This document shows, one piece after another, positions 25,001-32,724 of a DNA stretch of 32,743 nucleotides. The stretch's first letter is position 1, and each line of letters begins with the position of its first letter. The position numbers and the translations under genes were made by a program. The DNA comes from an uncultured Spartobacteria bacterium. GTDB lineage: Bacteria; Verrucomicrobiota; Verrucomicrobiia; Chthoniobacterales; Chthoniobacteraceae. The notes under the pieces are model-generated. The model was not told the origin of the DNA. It was given only the letters and a program-made list of their open reading frames with translations, and ran no database searches. The stretch is taken from the NCBI GenBank assembly GCA_903929475.1, contig CAIYUV010000112.1, positions 1 to 32,743 on the forward strand. Reading direction: 5' to 3'.

Positions 25001-25483
25001 ATGCCCGCCAAAATGCCACCGACAAAGCGCAGCGAGACGGCGGAAAAGCCGGGCCGCAGACCCGTCGTGCAGTTCAGCATTTTCCTCCGCAACAAAGTCG
25101 GCGCGTTGCTCGACGTGGTGCGGATCCTCGGTGAACACCATGTCTCCGTGCTCGCAACGAGCATCGAGTCGAGCGCAGACACCGCCATCGTCCGCATCAT
25201 CGTGAGCGACCCTGAGAGCGTCGAGGGTGTCTTTCATCTCAACAACATCGCATATTCCTCCTGCCATCTCGTCGTAGCCGAATTGAGGGAGGCCGCGCAA
25301 TTCGGCGAACTCCTCTCCGCGCTGCTCGCCGCCGAGGTGAATATCTTCGGCTCCTACGTCCTCCTCAACCGCCCGAACGACAACCCCGTCCTCGCACTCC
25401 ACGTCGAGGACAACGACTGCGCCGAGTCCGTTCTCCGCTCCAGCGGATTCCGACTGCTGGATCAAGGTGACATTTCGCGCTGA
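25001..25483 (+). CDS. ACT-domain protein
   Basis: A 160-residue cytoplasmic protein made of two ACT-like modules. The first (residues ~22-90) is classical: VVQFSIFLRNKVGALLDVVR, ILGEHHVSVLATSIE, then ADTAIVRIIVSDPE. The second (~95-160) is more diverged: LLSALLAAEVNIFGSYVLL, then PVLALHVEDNDCAESVLRSS. ACT domains bind amino acids or other small ligands and regulate enzymes in trans. There is no catalytic domain. Its start follows the preceding TAA immediately, so it is probably translated from the same mRNA as two secreted proteins, which is an odd partnership. Confidence 0.82.
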   Translation: MPAKMPPTKRSETAEKPGRRPVVQFSIFLRNKVGALLDVVRILGEHHVSVLATSIESSADTAIVRIIVSDPESVEGVFHLNNIAYSSCHLVVAELREAAQFGELLSALLAAEVNIFGSYVLLNRPNDNPVLALHVEDNDCAESVLRSSGFRLLDQGDISR

Positions 25484-25492
25484 GCGCGAAAA

Positions 25493-26077
25493 TCAGCGTC
25501 CCGCCTGCGCCACTTCCACCGCCGGTTGCTGTGGCTGCGGCAAATCCAGCGGGCGATCCACGATGTCCACCACCGCACCTTCGCCGACGATGTCGAAAAG
25601 CTCGATGACATCCCTCGACCGCATCCGGATGCAGCCGAAGCTCGCCGGATGGCCGATGCGCCATTCCTCCGGCGTGCCGTGAATGTAGATCATCCGCGAA
25701 TATGAACTGCGATTTTCCCGTTCCATTCCTTCGAGCCAGAGGATGCGCGAAACGATGGGGTCGCGCCCCGGCGAATTCACCGGGACGATCTCGCCCGTCG
25801 GCCTGCGGCTCTTGATCTTCATCCCTGCGGGCAGACCGCCGCCGATCTTCTTCGCGATCTCGTGCCGGCCGAGCGGCGTGCCATTCGTCCCCGGACGGCA
25901 GCTTACGCAAAAGCGCGAGGTGGAAACGTCATACACACGAGTCAGTTCGCCCTTCGTGTAGAGCGCCATCCTCTGCTCCGGCACGCTGACGACCATCGTG
26001 TGGATGCGATCCTTCGCGCACGACGCGAAAAAGAAAACCACGACCACGCTGAACAAACGGAAAATTTGGTGAAACAC
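25493..26077 (-). CDS. L,D-transpeptidase (YkuD) lipoprotein
   Basis: A YkuD-fold enzyme that would crosslink peptidoglycan or attach proteins to it in the periplasm. The motif IHGTPEEWRIGHPASFGCIRM carries the conserved His and the catalytic Cys of SxGCxR. The N-terminal block VVSVPEQRMALYTKGE is typical of the domain. The open frame extends upstream into the NfeD coding region, including its Thr/Pro repeats, so the long version is an artefact. A GTG at 26077 gives a 194-residue protein whose N-terminus (FHQIFRLFSVVVVFFFASC) is a good lipoprotein signal with the lipidated Cys near residue 20. It is convergent with the ACT-domain gene (9 bp apart) and divergent from NfeD. Start confidence is moderate. 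Confidence 0.86.
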   Translation of the reverse strand: MFHQIFRLFSVVVVFFFASCAKDRIHTMVVSVPEQRMALYTKGELTRVYDVSTSRFCVSCRPGTNGTPLGRHEIAKKIGGGLPAGMKIKSRRPTGEIVPVNSPGRDPIVSRILWLEGMERENRSSYSRMIYIHGTPEEWRIGHPASFGCIRMRSRDVIELFDIVGEGAVVDIVDRPLDLPQPQQPAVEVAQAGR

Positions 26078-26162
26078 AGCGCGCGAAAGTATCCACGACA
26101 ACCCGTCGCGCAACTCCGCGTTTTCCCTTGAGCCAGCGACCAAGAGCGACGATCCTCCCCGT

Positions 26163-27707
26163 ATGAAAATACGGCTCTGGCTCATCTCCCTCCTTCTCGT
26201 CGTCAGCCCACTCATGGCGGTAAATAAAATGCCGCCCGCCTCCGTCACCCCGGTCGGCACGCCTGCCACAACGCCTGCCACAACGCCTGCCACAACGCCT
26301 GCCACAACGCCTGCCACAACGCCTGCCACAACGCCAGTCGCAGCACCGGCAATCGCACCAACTGCAACACCAGCCACTCCGCCCATCGTCACCACCATCA
26401 GCACAGCCGGCGGCCCTGTGTTCGTCATCCCGATTCATGGGAAAGTCGGCGAAGCGCAATTCTGTTTTCTGCGTCGTGCATTAAAGGAAGCGCAGAGTGC
26501 AAGCGCCAGTGCGGTCATTCTCGACGTGGACACCTTCGGCGGAGACGTGGATTCAGCGATGGATGAAATGGACGCCCTTCTCGCCACGCGCATCCCAACC
26601 ATCGCCTACGTCAATACAAAGGCCATCTCCGCCGGCTCGCTCATTTCTCTCGCAGCAAAACGCATCTATATGCACCCGAACGCCGTCATCGGCGCGTCCG
26701 CAGTCGTCGGCGGCGAGGGCGAAGATTTAAGAGAAACGATGAAGGAGAAAAGCACCTCGATGGTCGTTGCGAAGGCGCGAGGCACGGCGAAAACAAACGG
26801 ACACCCCGAGGATGTCGCCGAGGCATTTGTCCGAAAAGAAAGCGAACTGAAGCGCGGCGAAGTGAGCCTGGATACGAAGGACACGCTCCTCACCCTCAAT
26901 GCCGCCGACGCAACAAAGCTCTACGACGGTCAGCCGCTTCTCGCAGCAGGCACCGCCGAGGATCTCGACAGCCTGATGAAAGTCGCCGGCCTCACCGGCT
27001 TAGTGCGTCACGTCGAGCCAAGCGGATTTGAATCCATAGCATCATGGCTCATCACCTTTGCGCCACTGCTCCTCGGCATCGCAATCACCTGTGCCTACAT
27101 CGAAATGAAGGCACCCGGATTTGGCCTTCCCGGCATCACATCACTGATCTGCTTCGGGCTGTTTTTCAGCGCGCACTTCATCGCCGGACTTGCCGGATGG
27201 GAATCCGCTGTCGTCTTCGTCATCGGATTCACGCTGGTCATCTGCGAAGTTTTCCTTCATCCGGGAACCATCATCCCGGGCCTCATCGGCGTCCTCCTCA
27301 TGCTCGGCTCGCTCGTCTGGGCGATGGTGGATCACTGGCCGGGAACACCCGCATTTCCTTCGAGCAAGGAACTCGAACGCCCCATGCTAAACATCATCTC
27401 CGCGATGATCGGCAGCGGCATCGCCATGGCGCTTGTTGCAAAATATCTTCCGAAGATACCCCTCTTCAACCGCCTCATCTTGAGCGCCGCATCCGCAGGA
27501 GGGCCCGCAATTACGATCCCGGTCGTCAATCTTACCGTTCAAGTCGGCGAAACCGGCACCGCGACCACCACGCTTCGGCCGTCGGGAAAAGCCACCTTCG
27601 GCTCCGCAGTCCATGATGTTGTCACAAACGGCGACTTCATTTCGGTCGGCACCAAAGTGCGCGTCGTGAGCACCGACGGAATGCGCGTGGTCGTCGAGGC
27701 GGCGTAA
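26163..27707 (+). CDS. NfeD-family membrane serine protease (ClpP-class plus OB domain)
   Basis: A 514-residue protein. After a signal peptide ([19 protein letters not shown]) comes a Thr/Pro/Ala-rich linker encoded by a 12-bp repeat. Then a ClpP/SppA-like protease domain: [40 protein letters not shown] with the nucleophile Ser, and [14 protein letters not shown]. Next are four or five membrane helices ([39 protein letters not shown] and others) and a C-terminal NfeD OB-fold ([20 protein letters not shown] ... [11 protein letters not shown]). This is the long NfeD1b type, thought to act in membrane protein quality control, often with an SPFH protein. No SPFH gene is adjacent here. It is convergent with the PilT-like gene. 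Confidence 0.92.
   Translation: MKIRLWLISLLLVVSPLMAVNKMPPASVTPVGTPATTPATTPATTPATTPATTPATTPVAAPAIAPTATPATPPIVTTISTAGGPVFVIPIHGKVGEAQFCFLRRALKEAQSASASAVILDVDTFGGDVDSAMDEMDALLATRIPTIAYVNTKAISAGSLISLAAKRIYMHPNAVIGASAVVGGEGEDLRETMKEKSTSMVVAKARGTAKTNGHPEDVAEAFVRKESELKRGEVSLDTKDTLLTLNAADATKLYDGQPLLAAGTAEDLDSLMKVAGLTGLVRHVEPSGFESIASWLITFAPLLLGIAITCAYIEMKAPGFGLPGITSLICFGLFFSAHFIAGLAGWESAVVFVIGFTLVICEVFLHPGTIIPGLIGVLLMLGSLVWAMVDHWPGTPAFPSSKELERPMLNIISAMIGSGIAMALVAKYLPKIPLFNRLILSAASAGGPAITIPVVNLTVQVGETGTATTTLRPSGKATFGSAVHDVVTNGDFISVGTKVRVVSTDGMRVVVEAA
26261..26332 (+). repeat. Six 12-bp repeats encoding a Thr/Pro/Ala linker
   Basis: GCCTGCCACAAC or its phase equivalent starts at 26261 and every 12 bp to 26321, giving six near-identical copies that encode repeated TPAT. 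It lies between the signal peptide and protease domain of the NfeD protein. Copy-number change would alter linker length without breaking the frame. Confidence 0.93.
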
Positions 27708-27731
27708 CGCGCAACGCTACTGAATCCCGGC

Positions 27732-29234
27732 TCAGATTTTGATTTTGAGATTCAGCGGCCCGCTGGCTGTTGAGGCCTGTTGTGCAGCGGCAGCTTCGGC
27801 GGCCTTTTTCGCACGTTCCTCCTCCTCGTGCGCCGCGATCTTGAAGGAGTGCTCGCCGGAGTCATCCTTACCCATCGTCTTTTTCTGTCGGTCGAGCATC
27901 TGCTTCATCTTCGTTTTGTTCACGGCGAGCAGCATCGTCGTCTCCTCCGTAATCGTATGCTGTTCATACAACTCGCAGAGACTTTGCTCAAATGTGCACC
28001 AACCGTCCTGCCGCGCGAGACTGATGATCTCGTGTAAATTGCGCACATCATTTTCGCCGAGTTGCACCGCCTCGCGGGAGCGCATGTTGTTACCCATGAT
28101 TTCCGCCACCATCACGCGGCCTCCGCCGACTTTCGGCGCAAGGCGCTGACTCACCACCCATCGCAACGTCTCCGCCAGTCGCTCGCGCACCTGGCTTTCC
28201 TCCTCCTTGCTGAACATACCGAGCACGCGGTTGATGGACTGCGCCGCGCTGATCGTGCGCAGCGTGGACAAAACCAGATGGCCCGTCTCAGCCGCCGTCA
28301 GCGCGATCTCCATTGTCTCACGGTCGCGGATTTCGCCGACGAGAATCACTTTGGGTGCCTGACGAAGCGCCGCGCGAAGTCCCATCGCAAACGTCGAGAA
28401 ATCCTTTCCCATCTCGCGCTGGCAGAAAGTTCCCATCTTGTGCGGATGCAAAAATTCCACTGGGTCCTCGAGAGTCACGATGTGAATGGCTGACTTCTCG
28501 TTCAGCTCGTTCATCATCGCCGCAAGTGTCGTCGTCTTGCCGCTGCCAGTCGCGCCCGTGACGAAAATGAGGCCCGTCTTTTCCTGCATCATCCGCTGGA
28601 AAACCGGCGGCAATTTCAGGTCTGCCATCGTCGGGATTTTTGTGTTCAGTTTCCGCAGCACCATCGCAAACGTGCCCTTTTGCTTGAAGATGTTGACGCG
28701 GAAACGTGCGAGGCCTTCAACGGAATAGCTGCAGTCGCACGAGCCGGTGTTGCGCAAATCGTCGAGCAACCGCTGTTGCTCCCCCACTATGGAATGCGCC
28801 AGCCCCTCCGTCTGCTGCGGCGTGAATGCCGGCGAATAATGCGTTCCGTCCACGGGCATGAGTTTTCCATGGTTTTCCACCTGCGGCGGACGTCCCGCCA
28901 TGAAAAACAAATCGCTCACGCCATCGCCTATCACGAGCATCGCGCGCAGCAAATCATCAATCGCGAGACAGGGTGCTGAAAACACCGGCATCCGTGAATC
29001 GCCGATAGCCGGGGTGGCTGGGGCATTTGTCGAAACACGCATTGCAGTATTCATCTGTGATGCCGCCGGGGCGTTCGCGACCGGTCTTATCGAGGAGGGC
29101 GCAGGAGAGTGGGGCAAAGTTTGAGGGCGTTGCACAGCGGTTCGCTGTGCGGTTGCAACAGTTGCGCCTGCACCATTGGCTGCACCCGCGTTCGGAGACG
29201 TAATGATCCGTCCTTTTTCGTCGTAGAGTGGCAT
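27732..29234 (-). CDS. PilT-like type IV pilus retraction ATPase with long N-terminal extension
   Basis: A 500-residue cytoplasmic secretion ATPase. The first ~85 residues are A/P/T-rich and probably disordered. A PilT-type N-domain follows (DLLRAMLVIGDGVSDLFFMA, GLARFRVNIFKQKG), then Walker A GATGSGKTTT, an Asp box IVTLEDPVEFLH, Walker B VILVGEIRD and AAETGHLVLS. The position of the usual His-box TLHT reads TLRT. The C-terminus is charged and Ala-rich (HEEEERAKKAAEAAAAQQ). PilT disassembles pilins to retract pili, giving twitching motility. No pilin or PilB gene is in the window. ATG 29234 has no strong ribosome-binding site; the gene follows the LolD-like gene by 79 bp on the same strand. 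Confidence 0.88.
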   Translation of the reverse strand: MPLYDEKGRIITSPNAGAANGAGATVATAQRTAVQRPQTLPHSPAPSSIRPVANAPAASQMNTAMRVSTNAPATPAIGDSRMPVFSAPCLAIDDLLRAMLVIGDGVSDLFFMAGRPPQVENHGKLMPVDGTHYSPAFTPQQTEGLAHSIVGEQQRLLDDLRNTGSCDCSYSVEGLARFRVNIFKQKGTFAMVLRKLNTKIPTMADLKLPPVFQRMMQEKTGLIFVTGATGSGKTTTLAAMMNELNEKSAIHIVTLEDPVEFLHPHKMGTFCQREMGKDFSTFAMGLRAALRQAPKVILVGEIRDRETMEIALTAAETGHLVLSTLRTISAAQSINRVLGMFSKEEESQVRERLAETLRWVVSQRLAPKVGGGRVMVAEIMGNNMRSREAVQLGENDVRNLHEIISLARQDGWCTFEQSLCELYEQHTITEETTMLLAVNKTKMKQMLDRQKKTMGKDDSGEHSFKIAAHEEEERAKKAAEAAAAQQASTASGPLNLKIKI

Positions 29235-29313
29235 ATTCAGGCCCGCACCTATGGCAGGTTCCGTGCCTTCGTTTGTCCCGCAGGGAATTTGTTACCAATA
29301 AATCTCGCAGGGC

Positions 29314-29976
29314 CTACGCGATTCTTCCGTCGTGAATCTCCAGCATCCGGTCGCCGCGCTTGGCGAGTTGTGTGTCGTGGGTGACGACGATGAGCGTTTT
29401 GCCTTCGGATTTCACAAGCTCCAGCAGCAGTTCCACGATGGTGCCGCCGGTTTTTGAATCGAGGTTGCCAGTCGGTTCGTCGGCGAAAATCACACGCGGA
29501 TTGTTGATGAGCGCCCTCGCGATGGCCGCGCGCTGCTGTTCGCCGCCGCTGAGTTCGCCGGGCAATTGCTGGAGACGGTCGCCGAGTCCCACGCGCACGA
29601 GCGCAGCCTCGGCGGCGGCGCGGTCGGGCTTACCGCCGATCATCGCGGGGAGCATCACGTTTTCGAGCGCGGTGAGTTCCGGGAGCAGATGGTAGGCTTG
29701 GAAGACGAAGCCGAAAGCGGTGTTGCGCAGCTTTGCCAGTGCGTCCTCGCCCTGCGCGTAGAGGCTCTGCTTTTCGTAAAAGACCTCGCCCTTCTCAGGA
29801 CGCTCCAGCCCAGCGAGTGTGTAGAGCAGCGTGCTTTTTCCCGCACCGCTCGCACCGCAGAGGAAGACGGATTCGCCCGCAGCGATTTCCAGCGTGATGC
29901 CGCGCAGCACTTCGATGGTGCGTTTGCCCATGAGAAAGGAACGGCGAAGGTCGCGAGCGGAAATGTGGGCTGTCAT
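29314..29976 (-). CDS. lolD: LolD-like ABC transporter ATP-binding protein
   Basis: A 220-residue ATPase from ATG 29976 (MTAHISARDLRRSF). The frame opens 50 codons upstream, but that part overlaps the leader of the divergent gene and is not family-like. Complete ABC motifs: Walker A CGASGAGKST, Q-loop FVFQAYHLLPELTALENV, signature LSGGEQQRAAIARAL, Walker B RVIFADEP with TGNLDS, and H-loop VVTHD. The MacB/LolD-type sequence suggests it powers lipoprotein release from the inner membrane. MacB or FtsE-like export is the alternative. No LolC/E permease is in the window; the partner may lie elsewhere on the chromosome. Confidence 0.88.
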   Translation of the reverse strand: MTAHISARDLRRSFLMGKRTIEVLRGITLEIAAGESVFLCGASGAGKSTLLYTLAGLERPEKGEVFYEKQSLYAQGEDALAKLRNTAFGFVFQAYHLLPELTALENVMLPAMIGGKPDRAAAEAALVRVGLGDRLQQLPGELSGGEQQRAAIARALINNPRVIFADEPTGNLDSKTGGTIVELLLELVKSEGKTLIVVTHDTQLAKRGDRMLEIHDGRIA

Positions 29977-30095
29977 ACGAAGGGCGCGGACGCTAACGGC
30001 GAGAACCACGCGGGGCAACCACGGCGTGATGCCCCGCACTTTCCCAAGCAATAGCACCTCTAAGCTTCCGCTCACTTCTCGTATATCCCGCCTGT

Positions 30096-30908
30096 ATGAA
30101 TCGCATCCTCGCCATCCTCTCCACATCCATCGTCCTCGTCGCTTTCGCCGAAGACAAACCCGAGCCTCTCGGTTTTCAAAACACGCCGCTCATCCCCGGC
30201 ACGAAATGGCATGTGAATGACGGCGAGCGTCCGCAGCCGAAAATCGTCACGCCCGGCGAGCCCAGCACGCAGGCGAAAGCGGGCACTGCTCCCAGCGATG
30301 CGGTCGTTCTTTTCGACGGCACGGATGTCAGCAAGTGGCGCAAGGCAAACGGCAAGCCCGCTGAGTGGAAGGTCGAGAACGGCTACATGGAGGTAACGCA
30401 CACAGGCGACATCTGGACGCGTGAAGAGTTCGGGCCGGACGTGCAGTTGCACCTCGAGTTCGCCACACCGCCGCCACCGACAAAAGGCCACGGGCAGTTC
30501 CGCGGAAACAGCGGCTGCTTTCTCTACGGTCGCTACGAAATCCAAATCCTCGACAGCTACGAAAACAAGACCTACCCCGACGGACAGGCCTCCGCCATCT
30601 ACGCCCAGATGCCCCCGCTCGTGAACGCCTCACGCAAACCCGGCGAGTGGCAGACCTACGACATCGTTTTTGAAGGCCCGCGCTTCAACGCCGATGGCAC
30701 CGTCGCCAAGCCCGCCGTAGCCACCGTGCATCACAACGGCGTGCTCACGCAAAACCACACCGTCCTCATCGGCCACACGCCTCCGCGTGAAGTGGGCAAA
30801 TACACCAAGCACGGCGAAAAAGGCCCCATCAAACTCCAGGACCACGGCGACCCAATGCACTTCCGCAACATCTGGATCCGCGAAGTGAAGCCCGTGGACT
30901 CGCAGTAA
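30096..30908 (+). CDS. Secreted DUF1080 (3-keto-disaccharide hydrolase-like) protein, copy 1
   Basis: A 270-residue protein with signal peptide MNRILAILSTSIVLVAFA. The DUF1080 concanavalin-like beta-sandwich starts near residue 68: VVLFDGTDVSKWRKANG, EWKVENGYMEV, then EEFGPDVQLHLEFATP, RGNSGCFLYGRYEIQILDSY, and the end [21 protein letters not shown]. The family binds and hydrolyses oligosaccharides, including 3-keto-glucosides, and is strongly expanded in PVC bacteria. It probably acts in the periplasm or outside the cell on plant or algal sugars. It is closely similar to the next gene, including the leader (CTCGTATATCCCGCCT before ATG), so the pair arose by tandem duplication. No Shine-Dalgarno is visible. 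Confidence 0.92.
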   Translation: MNRILAILSTSIVLVAFAEDKPEPLGFQNTPLIPGTKWHVNDGERPQPKIVTPGEPSTQAKAGTAPSDAVVLFDGTDVSKWRKANGKPAEWKVENGYMEVTHTGDIWTREEFGPDVQLHLEFATPPPPTKGHGQFRGNSGCFLYGRYEIQILDSYENKTYPDGQASAIYAQMPPLVNASRKPGEWQTYDIVFEGPRFNADGTVAKPAVATVHHNGVLTQNHTVLIGHTPPREVGKYTKHGEKGPIKLQDHGDPMHFRNIWIREVKPVDSQ

Positions 30909-30938
30909 TAACCAGCCTCACCTTTTTGAACCGCAGGT

Positions 30939-30993
30939 GTGACTGGTGACTGGTGATTAGTGACTGGTAGGACGCCCACCAGTCACCAGTCAC
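30939..30993. repeat. Perfect 17-bp inverted repeat between the DUF1080 copies
   Basis: GTGACTGGTGACTGGTG (30939-30955) is exactly complemented at 30977-30993. The 21-nt spacer contains a further direct copy of GTGACTGGT. The hairpin sits after the stop of copy 1 and ahead of the leader of copy 2, without a T tract. A related TCACTAGTCAC run is found around 23746-23770 upstream of another gene pair. Confidence 0.85.
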
Positions 30994-31055
30994 CTCCTAT
31001 TTTCCCAAATAAGACTTCCCTAAGTTTTCCCCATCTACTCGTATATCCCGCCTCT

Positions 31056-31862
31056 ATGAATCGCATCCTCACCATCCTCTCCGCATCCATCGCCACCGTC
31101 GCTTTTGCCGACGACAAACCCGCGCACCCGCTCGGTTATCAGGACACGCCCATCATCCCCGGCACCAAGTGGCACGTGCATGACGGCGAGCGCCCGCAGC
31201 CCAAAGTCGTCACGCCCGGCGAACCCAGCACACAGGCCAAAGTCGGCACCGCACCCAGCGACGCAGTCGTCCTATTCGACGGCAAGGACGTGAGCAAATG
31301 GCAGAAGGGAAAAGGCCAGGACGCCACGTGGAAAGTCGAGAACGGTTACATGGAAGTCCACGGCGGCGACATCATGACCCGCGAAGAATTCGGCCCCGAC
31401 GTCCAGTTGCACGTCGAATTCGCCACCCCGCCCGCCTCCGGCAACGGCCAGGGCCGCGGCAACAGCGGCGTCTTCCTTTACGGCCGCTACGAAATCCAAG
31501 TCCTCGACAGCTACCAAAACCCCACCTACCCCGACGGCCAAGCCACCGCCATCTACGGCCAGACGCCCCCGCTCGTGAACGCCTCCCTCAAGCCCGGCGA
31601 ATGGCAGACCTACGACATCATCTTTGAAGGCCCGCGCTTCAACGAAGACGGCACCGTCGCCAAGCAAGCCATCGCCACCGTCCTCCACAACGGCGTCGTC
31701 ACGCAAAACCACACCATCATCACCGGCGAAACCCCGCACCGCGCCATCGGCACCTACCACAAACACGGCGAAAAAGGCCCCATCAAACTTCAGGATCACG
31801 GCAATCCCATGCACTACCGCAACCTCTGGATCCGCGAACTCAAACCCGTGGACTCGCAGTAA
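31056..31862 (+). CDS. Secreted DUF1080 protein, copy 2
   Basis: A 268-residue paralogue of the preceding gene, from ATG 31056 with signal peptide MNRILTILSASIATVAFA. The 32-codon upstream extension of the frame lies in the intergenic hairpin and was rejected. The same domain order is present: VVLFDGKDVSKWQKGKG, TWKVENGYMEVHGGD, RGNSGVFLYGRYEIQVLDSY, PLVNASLKPGEWQTYDIIFE, and the end [20 protein letters not shown]. Differences are scattered, so the copies have diverged and are both intact. A strong terminator follows. It is the better match to the downstream remnant. Confidence 0.92.
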   Translation: MNRILTILSASIATVAFADDKPAHPLGYQDTPIIPGTKWHVHDGERPQPKVVTPGEPSTQAKVGTAPSDAVVLFDGKDVSKWQKGKGQDATWKVENGYMEVHGGDIMTREEFGPDVQLHVEFATPPASGNGQGRGNSGVFLYGRYEIQVLDSYQNPTYPDGQATAIYGQTPPLVNASLKPGEWQTYDIIFEGPRFNEDGTVAKQAIATVLHNGVVTQNHTIITGETPHRAIGTYHKHGEKGPIKLQDHGNPMHYRNLWIRELKPVDSQ

Positions 31863-31883
31863 CCACCCACTTCAAACCCGAGA

Positions 31884-31920
31884 AAGGAGCGGCGGCTAAA
31901 AACCACCGCTCCTTTTTCTT
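31884..31920 (+). terminator. Intrinsic terminator after DUF1080 copy 2
   Basis: AAAGGAGCGGCGG and CCACCGCTCCTTT form a 13-bp stem with one G-A type mismatch and a 7-nt A-rich loop, followed by TTCT with further Ts. A copy of its left arm and loop reappears at the right end of the window after the DUF1080 remnant. Confidence 0.85.
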
Positions 31921-31943
31921 TGGTCAGCTTCTTTCGATGGATG

Positions 31944-32243
31944 CTACTCCACGGAGAAATACTCCGGCGTGATTTCACGCGCGCCGTGGAGAACACGGAT
32001 GAGTTGAATGCCGTCGCTCACTGGCCGGTAGAATATCAGATAGTTCCCGACTGGAAAGATGCGAAGGTTCGGAGCCAGTTCGTCAGCACTGCGGCCTAGC
32101 AGCGGATGGATGGCAAGAGTTTCAAGTTTCGCGTCGAATTGATGCAAAAGCTGCTCGGCGGCGTCTGCATTTTTCGGGGCGATGAAGTGCCAGATTTCTT
32201 CATAGTCGAGACGCGACTCCTGCGTGCGGTAGATGCCCGGCAT
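31944..32243 (-). CDS. ParE/RelE-superfamily toxin
   Basis: A 99-residue protein with the compact RelE/ParE fold: RLDYEEIWHFIAPKNADAAE, QLLHQFDAKLETLAIHPLLG, RIFPVGNYLIFYRPVSDG, and IQLIRVLHGAREI. The conserved end IRVLHGAR is typical of ParE, whose members poison DNA gyrase; RelE-type mRNA cleavage is less likely because the catalytic basic triad is not evident. It starts 5 bp after the stop of the upstream RHH antitoxin gene on the same strand, the usual antitoxin-first order. The pair lies between DUF1080 copy 2 and a DUF1080 remnant. Confidence 0.87.
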   Translation of the reverse strand: MPGIYRTQESRLDYEEIWHFIAPKNADAAEQLLHQFDAKLETLAIHPLLGRSADELAPNLRIFPVGNYLIFYRPVSDGIQLIRVLHGAREITPEYFSVE

Positions 32244-32248
32244 TGGCG

Positions 32249-32527
32249 CTAATTGGCAGCCTGCATCGCGGCGAGTTTCTTTCGTCCCTCGGCAACAATG
32301 TCCTGCGCGGAAAATTGGACAAACTCCCCGCGATCCGCCTGCTCGATACCGACCTGCACCTTGGCACGGAGTGCGGCAATGCGCTGCTCGCGGACGTTCT
32401 CGCGCACCTTCAATTCCGAGAGCGCCTCGGCCACCGCTTCGCTTTTGGTGAGAAACCGCCCGGACTTCACGATCTCATCTAGGAAGTGCTCGTCCTCGTC
32501 CCGGAGTGTGATTGCGACTGTTGTCAT
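32249..32527 (-). CDS. ParD-like ribbon-helix-helix antitoxin
   Basis: A 92-residue protein from ATG 32527 ([20 protein letters not shown]). The longer frame to 32629 runs into the DUF1080 remnant and was rejected. The N-terminal ~45 residues form a ribbon-helix-helix DNA-binding domain: a short beta-strand, then [20 protein letters not shown] and ALSELKVRE. The acidic C-terminal part ([20 protein letters not shown]) would wrap the toxin. ParD proteins neutralise ParE and repress their own promoter, which here should lie around 32530-32560 in the AT-richer bases before the start. Confidence 0.85.
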   Translation of the reverse strand: MTTVAITLRDEDEHFLDEIVKSGRFLTKSEAVAEALSELKVRENVREQRIAALRAKVQVGIEQADRGEFVQFSAQDIVAEGRKKLAAMQAAN

Positions 32528-32561
32528 GCGGGCAATATACCACGCAGCATTCTCGAATTGC

Positions 32562-32705
32562 AAGGGCACCGACCAGACACACCGGCAGGTGAATGCCTCG
32601 CTCAAGCACGGCGAAAAAGGCCCCATCAAACTCCAGGATCACGGCAACCCCATGCACTACCGCAACCTCTGGATCCGCGAACTGAAACCCGTGGACTCGC
32701 AATAA
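32562..32705 (+). pseudogene. Internally deleted remnant of a third DUF1080 copy
   Basis: ACCAGACACACCGGCAGGTG resembles the stretch of copy 2 encoding GQTPPLV and is followed by VNASLK. The sequence then jumps straight to [20 protein letters not shown] and ends with VDSQ and TAA. The missing ~60 codons lie between two short direct repeats (CGGCGAA in CCCGGCGAA and CACGGCGAA) of copy 2, so deletion by short-repeat recombination is likely. The 5' part of the gene is absent and the ParDE pair stands in its place. Confidence 0.85.
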
Positions 32706-32724
32706 AAAACCACTTCAAAACGAG

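Noticed and set aside
26078-26428. Upstream extension of the L,D-transpeptidase frame
   Set aside because: It reads through the antisense of the NfeD signal peptide and Thr/Pro repeat (a GVVAGVVAG run); a lipoprotein signal begins at 26077.
31884-31920. Relationship of the DUF1080 terminator (AGGAGCGGCGG) to the REP-like arms at 22691 (AGGAGCGGCGA)
   Set aside because: Only about ten GC-rich bases are shared and the terminator has a normal stem, loop and T tract; coincidence is likely.
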